DNA from: Streptomyces lincolnensis
GTDB taxonomy: Bacteria; Actinomycetota; Actinomycetes; Streptomycetales; Streptomycetaceae
Assembly (NCBI RefSeq): GCF_001685355.1
Contig: NZ_CP016438.1
Location: 5,270,001-5,334,000 of the forward strand
Direction: 5' to 3'
DNA length: 64,000 nt
In this document: in pieces, positions 56,488-64,000 of the stretch
Layout: each line of letters starts with the position of its first letter
Position numbering within the stretch: the stretch's first letter is position 1
Translations under genes and position numbers: made by a program
Notes under the pieces: generated by a model
Told to the model about the DNA's origin: nothing
What the model saw: only the letters and a program-made list of their open reading frames with translations
The model's database searches: none

Positions 56488-58727
56488 TCGCAGTCCCAGA
56501 CTTTGGGGTTGGAGCGGGAGTTCACGTAGAGGTCAGAGGTGTAGCCGATGATGTCCTTGTTGGTGACGGGACTGTGAAACGTGTGGTAAGCCCAGACATC
56601 GGTCGTCTCATCGCCGTAAGAATTTTCCTGGCCCCTGACGTTGCAGTGGACGGTGGTGACCTGGGTGACTTCGCCGTCCTTGTTGCCGGGGATTTCGCCT
56701 GGCCGGCCGCTGCCAACGGTGGTGGGCAACGAGCGGATCCCAACGGGGACGTCGTTGGCGGTGTTGTTCACGATGGTCATCTGCTGAGAGGGCGGGGTCA
56801 GGTCCATCCACCCGTCCGTCGCCGTGCCCGATCCGGCGGCGTTGCGGGCCATCACCGCCACCCAATGCTTGGTGCTGTTCCGCAGCTTCTCGAACCTGTG
56901 ACTGCGCTCGGTGATCTGCACCGACCCGCCTGGACCGTTGACCGTGTACGTCACCGTGCCCTCGGCGTCCTGCGGCGCGTCCCAGGTCAACGTGCCGCCG
57001 TGTCCGCGCTCGGCCGGAGTGAAAGTGAGCCCCCGCGGCGCCCCCGGCGCAATACAAGGCCGCGCCAGTGCCGAAGGTGCGGACTCCTTGTCCGGCTTCC
57101 CCCCGCCGTACTCCGCGACGACAGTGAAGCTGTACTGCTCGTCGCACGAACCACCCCGGACCTCGAAGGTGTACGGGCCGTCGGGGCCGACACCGTCCGG
57201 GGTGACGGTCTGGTCGGGGGTGGCGCCCTTGAGGACGTAGCGCTGCGGGGTCGCGCCCAGGGCCTTGGCGAAGGTGATGCGGATGGCGCCCGAGCGCGAC
57301 TCGGCCTGGGGTGCGCCCGGGGCGCCGGGCTCGGGTTCCGGCTGCGTGGGGCCGCCGGGCCCGGGGCCGGGCGGCTGTCCGGACGGGTCGCCGGAAGGGT
57401 TGCCGGACGGGGGATCGGTCACCGGGGCCGTCGCGTTCGGGGCGCCCGGCGGGGGCGGAACAGGCCCGCCGGGGACGCCCGTCGGGATGCTGTCCTCGAT
57501 GGGCTCGTCGCCGGGCTCGCGCGCGGACGGCACCTCGGTCCGGTACTTGCCGATGTGCCGGACCTCGCCGTCGGCGTCGATCACCGCGGCGGCGGAGCCG
57601 TCCGGGTCGTTCACCCACAACAGGCCGTCGCGCACGAAGAGTTCGAGCTCACCGGCCCCCTCGGTGACCGGCACCGGTGGGGCGGGCGTGGAGAGGGCGG
57701 TGTCGTACACCAGCAGCCGGCCGGTGGACTCGTCGGGTATGTAGACCCGCTTGCCGAGCAGGTGGGGTGCTCCCAGTTCGTGGCCCTCGGTCTGCACGTG
57801 GGCGCGGGTGGTGTGCCGGCTGCGGACGTCCACCACCACCAGATCCCCGGTGCCGGCAGCCAGTACGGGCACCGCGGAGCCGTCGGTGCCCGCCGGTACC
57901 AGGACGTCGTCCGGGTCCGTCCCGGTGACCGCGTCACCGAGGTCGAAGGAGCCCTGCACGCCCGTGGCCGTCAGCACCCGCATCACACCGGCGGTCCCGT
58001 CGGTCACCACGGGGTGGCCGTCGGCCAGCGTCAGCGCGAGGTCGTGGCCCGCTTCGGCCACCTTGACCGCCGTACCCTTGAGGCCCTTGGTGAACGGCAC
58101 CACCGTGCCGCTGTCCGGCAGCGGCACCCACAGCGTGCCCTCCGCGTCCACCACGGCGGCTCCCGGCTTTCCGCCCACGTCCACGGGCGGGCTCTCGGGC
58201 GTCGTCATCGCCGGGTCGATCCGCTGGACGGTGCCCTTGTGGGGGTCGACGACATAGGCGTACGCCCCGCCGGAGACCAGTTGCAGCCCCGCCGCACCGT
58301 AGTCCGCGGACTGTGCGGCGCTCAGCTGCGAGGCGTCGATCCGTACGACCTCGCCGGTCCGCTCGTCCAGCACCAGCGTGGTGTCGCCGTCCTGCGCGAC
58401 CGACACCGGATGACCCGCCATCCCGGCCGGCAGTACGACCTTGCCGTCCACGTCCCCGGTCAGACCGTGGGCGTGGGCGACCTCCCCCTTCTCACTGCCG
58501 GCCAGCCAGGCACCGACATCGGCGAGCCTCGGCCGCGTGCCGGACTCACCGGCCCCGACGGCGAGCGAGGTGCCGATGAGGGTGCCCACGGCGCCGATCG
58601 CTATGTACCCGGTGACCCGGTTCCCGGTCGGCCTCGGTCCCGGTTTCGGTCCCGGTTTCGGCCCCGGTCCGAGCCTCGTCCGAGCAGCCGTGATCAGTGC
58701 CGTACAGCGCTGTCGGACACCCCACAT
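56484..58727 (-). CDS. Membrane-anchored propeller and FN3-domain protein of the MoxR operon
   Basis: 747 aa from ATG 58727 (a GTG at 58730 is also possible; AAGGGGG upstream). A short cytosolic Pro/Gly tail (GPGPKPGPKPGPRP, 12-bp repeats) precedes one membrane helix (VTGYIAIGAVGTLIGTSLAV). Residues ~90-420 are NHL/YncE-like blades (TTLVLDERTGEVVRIDASQL). After a Pro-rich stretch come two FN3 domains and a small Cys-containing C-terminus (HCNVRGQENSYGDE). It is first in the operon and likely presents an extracellular binding platform. The biochemical role is unknown. Confidence 0.8.
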   Translation of the reverse strand: MWGVRQRCTALITAARTRLGPGPKPGPKPGPRPTGNRVTGYIAIGAVGTLIGTSLAVGAGESGTRPRLADVGAWLAGSEKGEVAHAHGLTGDVDGKVVLPAGMAGHPVSVAQDGDTTLVLDERTGEVVRIDASQLSAAQSADYGAAGLQLVSGGAYAYVVDPHKGTVQRIDPAMTTPESPPVDVGGKPGAAVVDAEGTLWVPLPDSGTVVPFTKGLKGTAVKVAEAGHDLALTLADGHPVVTDGTAGVMRVLTATGVQGSFDLGDAVTGTDPDDVLVPAGTDGSAVPVLAAGTGDLVVVDVRSRHTTRAHVQTEGHELGAPHLLGKRVYIPDESTGRLLVYDTALSTPAPPVPVTEGAGELELFVRDGLLWVNDPDGSAAAVIDADGEVRHIGKYRTEVPSAREPGDEPIEDSIPTGVPGGPVPPPPGAPNATAPVTDPPSGNPSGDPSGQPPGPGPGGPTQPEPEPGAPGAPQAESRSGAIRITFAKALGATPQRYVLKGATPDQTVTPDGVGPDGPYTFEVRGGSCDEQYSFTVVAEYGGGKPDKESAPSALARPCIAPGAPRGLTFTPAERGHGGTLTWDAPQDAEGTVTYTVNGPGGSVQITERSHRFEKLRNSTKHWVAVMARNAAGSGTATDGWMDLTPPSQQMTIVNNTANDVPVGIRSLPTTVGSGRPGEIPGNKDGEVTQVTTVHCNVRGQENSYGDETTDVWAYHTFHSPVTNKDIIGYTSDLYVNSRSNPKVWDCE

Positions 58728-58924
58728 CACTCGTCCCCCTTGAGAATCACAACCGCTCGCGCGCTCAGGGTAATTGGGATCCATACGGCTGTCAGCGACG
58801 AGGCGGGCCCCGTATCGGAGGCGGGCCGCATCGGCCGCTGGCAACGGATCACCGCTCGGTGGGATGCTGGGACGCCGGTGGGGCAGAGTGACGGCACGGC
58901 AGTGGGTGCCGAGGGGGAAGGGCG

Positions 58925-60463
58925 ATGGGATCGCGGCCCGGGGAGTTCGACGAGTTCGCGGCCTGCCTGCGGGCGCTCAAGGACCGGGCGGGCCTCAGCT
59001 ACGGGGCGCTGGCCCGGCGGACCCGCATCAGCAGCTCCAGCCTGCACCGGTACTGCTCCGGCTCGTACGTCCCGCAGGACTACGGATCGGCCCACCGGTT
59101 CGCCACGGCCTGCGGGGCGTCACCGGAGGAACTGCGCCGATTGCACCGGCTCTGGGCCCTCGCGGACGCGGCACGGGAGTCGGGCGTAGAAGGAGAACAG
59201 GACACGGGCCAGGACGACACCGATCAGGACGACACCGACCAGGACGACACCGACCAGGACGGGACCCACGGACCGGACCTGGACCCGGACTCGAACCCGG
59301 ACCCGGCCGCCGCACCCCCACCGGCCTCCACCCCCCGTCCCCCCTGGCACCGCCGTACACCCCACCCCCTCGTCACGCTCGCCCTCGTCCTCGCGTTGGG
59401 CGCCACCGCGTGGGGCATCGCGGCCGTGACCGGACCCGGTCCCACCGACGACGAGGAACGCCCGCTGCTGTCGGCGAAGTGTGCCGAGCCGGTGAGTGAG
59501 GGGCAGCGCGGGACCTGCGTACGGGAGACGCAGCGGCTGCTGGCCAGGACCGGTGCCGAGCTGGACGTGGACGGTGACTTCGGGCCGCAGACCTTGCGCA
59601 GGGTGACCGCTTTCCAGGTGCTGTCCCGTATCGGGGTCAGCGGAGTGGTCGACGGGGAGACGAAGAAGGCGCTCTACGCGTCGAAGGTCAGGATGGACAG
59701 CTGGTCACCCGCGAAGGTGCGGCAGCGGGTCCGCGAGGTGTTCCGCGCGGTGCCCGACGAGGCGGTCGACCTCGCCGACTGCCAGTCGCGCCTTGATCCG
59801 CTCCACGTCGTGCCGCACACCGACGGCACCCGGAACTGGGGTCTTTTCCAGATCCCCGATGCCGTGCTGCGGAAACTCGGCGGCACACCGCGCGAGGCGA
59901 TGGACCCGGAGTGGAACATCCGGGCCGTCCACAGGCTGTGGACCCGCACGAAGAACTTCGGCGACCTGCCGCACTGCGACCGCGCTACCGCGCCCGTGCC
60001 CGCGCCCGGCGAACCGGACCTGGTCGAGGCGTCCGGCGGCCCGCCGACGGCACCCCCGCCGGACGCCTCCGCGCCTCCGGCGTCCACCACCGCCGTCTGC
60101 CCGGCACCGGGGCAACGCTTCAAGACGCTCACCGACCTCCGGATCTACCTGGTCGGTCCCGGGCGCCGGCTGTACTACGTCCCCGACGCGATCGTGTACT
60201 TCAACCTCTGGGACGACTGGAACGGCGTCGCCGTCGTCAGCGCCGACGTCTTCGCGGAGTGCGGCTGGGGCGAGGCCCGCGAGCTGGCGAACGCGTCCCT
60301 GGTCAGACGGGGCAGCGGCGGGCGGACGTACATCTGGGACGCCTGGTACGGCTACCGCCCGATCGCCGACCGGACCGCCTTCGACAGGTACGGCTTCTCG
60401 AAGGCGAAGGTCCGGACACGGCCCTCCCTGTCCCCCGTCAGCGCGGACGCCATGTGGCGGTGA
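58925..60463 (+). CDS. HTH-transmembrane protein with peptidoglycan-binding and lysozyme-like domains
   Basis: 512 aa; GGGGGAAGGG upstream of ATG 58925. Order: Xre-type HTH (LKDRAGLSYGALARRTRISS, residues ~8-85), acidic DQDDT repeats (59209-59268), membrane helix (LVTLALVLALGATAWGIAAV), PG_binding_1 (CVRETQRLLARTGAELDVDG), an SLT/lysozyme-like region (VDLADCQSRLDP, TRNWGLFQIPDAVL) and a C-terminal Trp/Tyr-rich module. In the usual CESGLDP motif the catalytic Glu is replaced by Gln287, so muralytic activity is doubtful. The layout suggests a wall-sensing DNA-binding protein. Paralogue of 43531-44853 in its first ~85 residues. Confidence 0.85.
   Translation: MGSRPGEFDEFAACLRALKDRAGLSYGALARRTRISSSSLHRYCSGSYVPQDYGSAHRFATACGASPEELRRLHRLWALADAARESGVEGEQDTGQDDTDQDDTDQDDTDQDGTHGPDLDPDSNPDPAAAPPPASTPRPPWHRRTPHPLVTLALVLALGATAWGIAAVTGPGPTDDEERPLLSAKCAEPVSEGQRGTCVRETQRLLARTGAELDVDGDFGPQTLRRVTAFQVLSRIGVSGVVDGETKKALYASKVRMDSWSPAKVRQRVREVFRAVPDEAVDLADCQSRLDPLHVVPHTDGTRNWGLFQIPDAVLRKLGGTPREAMDPEWNIRAVHRLWTRTKNFGDLPHCDRATAPVPAPGEPDLVEASGGPPTAPPPDASAPPASTTAVCPAPGQRFKTLTDLRIYLVGPGRRLYYVPDAIVYFNLWDDWNGVAVVSADVFAECGWGEARELANASLVRRGSGGRTYIWDAWYGYRPIADRTAFDRYGFSKAKVRTRPSLSPVSADAMWR
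59209..59268 (+). repeat. Four 15-bp tandem repeats coding for an acidic linker
   Basis: Units 59209-59223, 59224-59238, 59239-59253 and 59254-59268 (last degenerate) encode DQDDT-like pentads before the membrane helix. Confidence 0.85.
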
Positions 60464-60482
60464 GGGCCGCGCGGGGTGCGGT

Positions 60483-61310
60483 TCAGTGGTCGTCGCGGAT
60501 GGTCGTGGCGATGCCGTTGCCGACCACGACCTCGGCGGTGAAGCCCTTCTTGGCGGCCTTCTCCAGTTCGGCCTCGGTGCACTGGGTGCCGCCCTGGCCG
60601 CCCTCGCCGGTGTTCGTGTCACCGCAGATGTCGCCGTAGCCCCAGATCTTGGTGTCCTCCGCGAGGAGGAACTGCTGCTCGACGCCCTTCATGTCGGAGA
60701 CGGTGTACTTGCCCGGCGCCAGGTAGGAGACGTTGCCGAACCAGGTTCCGCTGACGCCCTTGCCCTTGTTGATGCCCTCCACGACGGTCTCGCGGGTGCC
60801 GGAGCCGGTGTTCTGCCCAGCGGTGGCCCGCCGTTCGGTCACCAGGGTCGCGATGCCGTTCCTCATCTCCACGTCGGCGTTCACCGCGCCCTTCTTGGCG
60901 GCCGCCTCCAACTGGTCCAGCGTGCAGGGCGCGTCCACCTTGGACCCCGCCTCGCCGCATATCGTGCCGACGCCGTAGACCTCGGTGTCGTCGGCCACCA
61001 GGAACTGCTGGTCGCCCTTGCCCGGTACGGACACGATGAACTTGCCCGGGGCGAGATAGGTGACCGTGCCGTTCTCGAACGCACCGCTGACGCCCCGCGA
61101 ACCCGTGGTGCCCTTGCCGTCCGTGGTGACCTTGGAGTCGGAGCCCTTGGAGCCCTTGGAATCCGACGCCTTCTCCGCGACCGCCGCCGCGTCCGATCCG
61201 CTCCGGCCGGACGACGTGCCGGCGGTGTCGTTCTGGCACGCGGTCATCAGCAGCCCGGTGGTGAGGGCGGCGGCGACGACAACGGCCTTGCGGAGCCGGC
61301 GGTTCATCAT
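60483..61310 (-). CDS. Lipoprotein with an internally duplicated domain
   Basis: 275 aa; lipobox LLMTACQ. After a Ser/Lys-rich linker two ~80-residue copies follow: GVSGAFENGTVTYLAPGKFI ... ICGE ... CTLDQLEAAAKKGAV ... RNGIATLV, and GVSGTWFGNVSYLAPGKYTV ... ICGD ... QCTEAELEKAAKKGF ... GNGIATTI. Each copy has two Cys. Family not recognised; a lipid-anchored binding domain duplicated in tandem is what can be seen. Convergent with the HTH-peptidoglycan-binding gene with a 19-nt gap. Confidence 0.8.
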   Translation of the reverse strand: MMNRRLRKAVVVAAALTTGLLMTACQNDTAGTSSGRSGSDAAAVAEKASDSKGSKGSDSKVTTDGKGTTGSRGVSGAFENGTVTYLAPGKFIVSVPGKGDQQFLVADDTEVYGVGTICGEAGSKVDAPCTLDQLEAAAKKGAVNADVEMRNGIATLVTERRATAGQNTGSGTRETVVEGINKGKGVSGTWFGNVSYLAPGKYTVSDMKGVEQQFLLAEDTKIWGYGDICGDTNTGEGGQGGTQCTEAELEKAAKKGFTAEVVVGNGIATTIRDDH

Positions 61311-61620
61311 GGGAGGTTCCTTCCGGGTGGGAACGGCAGGGAGCCGACGGCGTTCTCCGCCGGTCGCCCGCCTCTGTGTCGACTATGAGGAACCTGAGAG
61401 CCCTCCGGTCGCGCCTGTCCTCCCATCAGGACACCGCCGTGGCGCGCCCGTGACACGGCAACACATCGGCACTGAACGGCGGTTGACCGCCGCGGCGCCT
61501 TGCCGTGGTGCGTCACACGGCAGGGCAAGGGTGTTGCAAGAGGCGTGCAAGGAAAGCGTGGCACGCACGGGGGACCCCCCTGACGTCGGGTGTAAGCAGC
61601 GACAAGCCATGGGGGATCGC
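61311..61620. other. 310-bp divergent intergenic region
   Basis: Promoter region between the lipoprotein and the GT-B-like gene. Only short imperfect hairpins are visible (for example CGGCGG-TTGA-CCGCCG near 61481); no gene was recognised. Confidence 0.5.
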
Positions 61621-62865
61621 GTGTCTGTCAGAACGACGAAACCAGCACTGATCGAGCAGGGGCACTGGCTGACGGTACGGGACTGCAAGAGGGTCCTGGT
61701 GGTCGTGCACACAGTGACCTTCGCCCAACGACTGCGCGACGTCTTCGAGTTGCTGGAGACCGATCTGCGTATTCAGCTGGTCTTCACCGTCGCACCGCAC
61801 GCCTTCGGCAACGGAACCACCGAGTTCCTGCGGAGCCTCGGTATCGCCACAGTGCCCTGGGAGGATGCTCTGCGGACCGAGTTCGACCTCGCGCTCGCCG
61901 CGGGCTCCCGCGGGGTGCACGAACTACGGACTCCGGTCTTACGCATCTCGCACGGGGCAGGACATATCAAACTGCTCACCGACGTCGCCGCGCTGGCGCA
62001 GGGAGAGCGGAGATGGCCCGGGATGCTGAGTCGCCGGCACCTGCTGCATGAGGGACGGCTGGTTCCGGCGGCGATCGTCTACGCGCACGACCGGGACCTG
62101 GAGGAACTCGCCCGGTCCTGCCCGGAAGCGCTTCCGGTGGCTCATGTGGTGGGAGATCCGTGCGTCGACCGGATCATGGCCGGCAAGCCCCGCCGCGAGG
62201 CATACCGCCGTGCACTGGGAATCGAGGACGGGCAACGGCTCGTGGTCGTCACGTCCACCTGGGGTCCGGCTTCGACGTTCGGGCGGCTCGACTCCCTGCT
62301 GCCGCAGCTGCTGGGCCAGGTGCGCGGCGACGGCTACCGCATCGCGATGCTGGTGCATCCCAATGTGTTCGCCGGTCACGGCATCCGGCAGGTGCACGGC
62401 TGGCTGGCCTGTTGCCGGGGCCGGGGAATCGCCGTCCTGCCTCCGGAATCCGACTGGCAGGCGCCGCTGATCGCGGCCGACTGGATCATCGGCGACCACG
62501 GATCACTCACCGCATATGGGACGCTCACAGACGCGACGACGTTGCTGACGGCCGGGCCCCGGCGCGAGGTGTCAACCCGCTCACCGGCGGCTCTGCTGTC
62601 CGCTGTCGCGCCCGTGGTGTCTCCGGTGTACCCGCTGGCGGAGCAATTGGAGTACGCCGCACAACTGCGCTGTCCGGGACAGTACGACCAGGTGGCCGCC
62701 TCGTTGTCTTCGGTGCCGGGTCAGTTCCACCGACGGATGCGGTCGGTCGTCTACCGCATGCTCGGGCTGGGAGAGCCCGCCCTTCCGCCGCTCGTCGCAC
62801 CACCCCCGTTGCCGCCGTCGCTGACCCGGTGGGAGATCCCCGCCTGCCGCGGGGAGGCGGTGTGA
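61621..62865 (+). CDS. GT-B-like protein (often annotated as translation initiation factor 2), CDP-glycerol transferase-like
   Basis: 414 aa from GTG 61621, 5 nt after GGGGGA; ATG 61609 is an alternative. The N-terminal half (RVLVVVHTVTFAQRLRDVFE, PHAFGNGTTEFLRS, VLRISHGAGHIK) and C-terminal half (RLVVVTSTWGPASTFGRLDS, GYRIAMLVHPNVFAGHG, AADWIIGDHGSLTAYGTLTD) form two Rossmann-like lobes. The GDHGSLTAYG loop resembles the nucleotide site of CDP-glycerol glycerophosphotransferases. Homologues are annotated translation initiation factor 2 without support. It overlaps the next gene by 4 nt. Confidence 0.72.
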   Translation: MSVRTTKPALIEQGHWLTVRDCKRVLVVVHTVTFAQRLRDVFELLETDLRIQLVFTVAPHAFGNGTTEFLRSLGIATVPWEDALRTEFDLALAAGSRGVHELRTPVLRISHGAGHIKLLTDVAALAQGERRWPGMLSRRHLLHEGRLVPAAIVYAHDRDLEELARSCPEALPVAHVVGDPCVDRIMAGKPRREAYRRALGIEDGQRLVVVTSTWGPASTFGRLDSLLPQLLGQVRGDGYRIAMLVHPNVFAGHGIRQVHGWLACCRGRGIAVLPPESDWQAPLIAADWIIGDHGSLTAYGTLTDATTLLTAGPRREVSTRSPAALLSAVAPVVSPVYPLAEQLEYAAQLRCPGQYDQVAASLSSVPGQFHRRMRSVVYRMLGLGEPALPPLVAPPPLPPSLTRWEIPACRGEAV

Positions 62866-63455
62866 GCGACCGGATTGTGATCTCGGAGCCGGATGCCGCG
62901 TGGGCCACGGTGTGCTTCCGTGCGGCATGGCAGGGTGCACCTGGTGATGACGACCCGGGCGGCCGGTCGTCGTTCGTCGTGTGGCGCTCGCGTGCGGGGC
63001 ATGGTCCGGGTCTCGTCCGGCTCGCCCCACTGGCCTCGTCCGTGGGGCGGCACACCGATACGTGTCCCCTCCCTTGCCCGCACGAGCCCGCCTCGCCCTC
63101 CTGCGATGTGCACCTGTGGGTGGACGCGGACAGTCCGGAACGGGCCGGGCTCATGGAGTACGCCGATGTGCTCGTGAGCCACGTTCCGCTGCCGCCCGAG
63201 TCGGCGCATCGGCGGGTGCGCGAGCTGCTGTCGGGCCGCCCCGGGTGCCTCGCCGCCGCCGTCCGGGACACGGCCACGACGATTGTGGTCGGAGTGCGGG
63301 GCCGGACCGGTGGGGTGTCGTTCGTACGGCCGGGGCGGTGCGGGTCCGCTGCCCCACCCCCGTTGCACGCGGTCGCCTCGGTCGTCCACGCCTGGGTGGT
63401 GTCCGGGCGGTCGCCGCACGCGCTGGTGTCCGTCTCCTCGACGCCGCGGCGCTGA
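62862..63455 (+). CDS. Uncharacterised protein coupled to the GT-B-like gene
   Basis: 197 aa, GTG start in a GTGA overlap. The sequence is beta-rich with clustered Cys (TCPLPCPHEPASPSCDVHLW) and a conserved-looking centre (YADVLVSHVPLPPESAHRRV). No family recognised. Coupling to the GT-B-like gene suggests a joint function, perhaps as acceptor or adaptor. Confidence 0.65.
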   Translation: MSDRIVISEPDAAWATVCFRAAWQGAPGDDDPGGRSSFVVWRSRAGHGPGLVRLAPLASSVGRHTDTCPLPCPHEPASPSCDVHLWVDADSPERAGLMEYADVLVSHVPLPPESAHRRVRELLSGRPGCLAAAVRDTATTIVVGVRGRTGGVSFVRPGRCGSAAPPPLHAVASVVHAWVVSGRSPHALVSVSSTPRR

Positions 63456-63461
63456 CCGGCG

Positions 63462-63505
63462 GGACGGTCGGCTGCGGCGGTCATGACCGCCGCAGCCGAC
63501 CGTCC
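63462..63505. terminator. Perfect 44-bp palindrome at the convergent gene ends
   Basis: 63462-63483 and 63484-63505 are exact reverse complements without a spacer. The minus-strand stop codon of the TPR gene (63481-63483) lies at its centre, so the right arm is coding sequence. It probably terminates both converging genes. Confidence 0.75.
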
Positions 63506-64000
63506 AGGCGTTGCGCGTCCTCGGGGTTCAGGCGTCGGAAGAGTTCCCGGGCGGCCTCGTAGTGGCGTATCGATTCATCATGATCACCAAGCGACTCCGC
63601 GGCCTGGCCGAGCCATTCCAGACAGCGTGCCTCCCAGTGCTCGGACCGGGTGCCGCCCGTTCGGAATCGCGCGAGAGCCTCACGCAGTCGGCGCGCGCCT
63701 CCCTCACCGTCCCCGCTGCGGTCCAGGACATGGCCGAGAAGAGCCAGGACGCGGGTCGCCTCGTATGTCTCGCCCAGTGAGTCCAGTTCGGTGCCGGCAC
63801 GGCGCAGTTGTTCGGTGGCCGTGGCCAGGTCGCCGCCGGCCAGAGCGGTTTCGCCGAGACGCCGCCGGGAGAGGGCGGCTCCGCGTCGGTAGCCGATCGC
63901 CTCCCTCAGACGCAGCGCGTGTTCGAAGTGGCCGCGTGCCTCGTCGAGCCGGTGGGCCAGGAGGCTCACATGGCCCAGCCCGCTGACGGCTTGTGCCTGT
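63481..64000 (-). CDS. Tetratricopeptide-repeat protein (3' part only)
   Basis: At least 173 codons; the frame stays open to the right edge, so the protein is longer. TPR-like helix pairs repeat about every 40 residues: DEARGHFEHALRLREAIGYR, ATATEQLRRAGTELDSLGET, EGGARRLREALARFRTGGTR, DESIRHYEAARELFRRLNPE. This is the C-terminal repeat region seen in NB-ARC/AfsR-like regulators or stand-alone TPR proteins. Confidence 0.85.
   Translation of the reverse strand, partial: QAQAVSGLGHVSLLAHRLDEARGHFEHALRLREAIGYRRGAALSRRRLGETALAGGDLATATEQLRRAGTELDSLGETYEATRVLALLGHVLDRSGDGEGGARRLREALARFRTGGTRSEHWEARCLEWLGQAAESLGDHDESIRHYEAARELFRRLNPEDAQRLDGRLRRS

Overview
The window is high-GC actinobacterial DNA, almost certainly from a Streptomyces chromosome. 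The signs are GC-rich third codon positions, GTG starts, GGAGG-type ribosome binding sites, translationally coupled operons (ATGA overlaps), many Tat/Sec secreted proteins, and Streptomyces-typical families such as CU044_5270, DUF4232 and the SCO4225 type.

Layout. 1-8.9 kb: part of a secondary-metabolite cluster, ten genes on the minus strand, translationally coupled apart from a few short gaps. It contains a GriI/GriH pair for 3-amino-4-hydroxybenzoate (3,4-AHBA), two adenylate-forming ligases, two acyl carrier proteins, a ketosynthase with a short chain-length-factor-like partner, a small Cys-rich protein, and an SDR cut by the window edge. A MHS-type transporter (8.9-10.2 kb) diverges from the cluster. 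Together these suggest an aromatic amine starter extended by a small type II polyketide synthase. 10.2-24.7 kb: ordinary chromosome, with secreted proteins, trpF, an ECF sigma/CU044_5270 pair, a tripeptidyl-aminopeptidase-like hydrolase, a PL9 pectate lyase behind two LacI-type dyads, a GH97 glycosidase and a GlxA/AraC regulator.

24.7-34.4 kb: an accessory region. It holds an AhpD-like gene, a VapBC-like toxin-antitoxin pair and an SMI1/KNR4 gene. Next comes a 3.1-kb segment (27300-30378) bounded by perfect 25-bp inverted ends of an IS5-like element, carrying DoxX, a second AhpD-like gene and an ECF41 sigma factor with a fused C-terminal domain. Three exact matches to the ECF41 promoter (TGTCACA-N16-CGTC) lie upstream of DoxX and of both AhpD-like genes, giving a readable small regulon. 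After it come an ATP-binding protein, two Nudix hydrolases and a KorSA-like GntR regulator with shared 16-bp dyads (a possible integrative-element remnant), and a noncoding array of ten degenerate 11-bp units.

34.6-51.6 kb: a MarR-like regulator diverging from a DUF4097/ABC-transporter operon, a two-component system, DedA, a TetR/SDR pair, a membrane-anchored HTH protein, secreted proteins, and a cold-shock pair (CspA and a DEAD-box helicase). 52-60.5 kb: a four-gene MoxR / DUF58 / transglutaminase-like / FN3 operon, diverging from an HTH-TM-peptidoglycan-binding protein. In the transglutaminase-like protein all three expected catalytic positions appear substituted, and the lysozyme-like domain of the HTH protein lacks its expected catalytic Glu. 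60.5-64 kb: a duplicated-domain lipoprotein, a GT-B-like protein often annotated as translation initiation factor 2, an uncharacterised partner, and a TPR protein cut by the right edge.

No rRNA, tRNA or CRISPR array was recognised. Family assignments are from reading the sequence; no database search was run.
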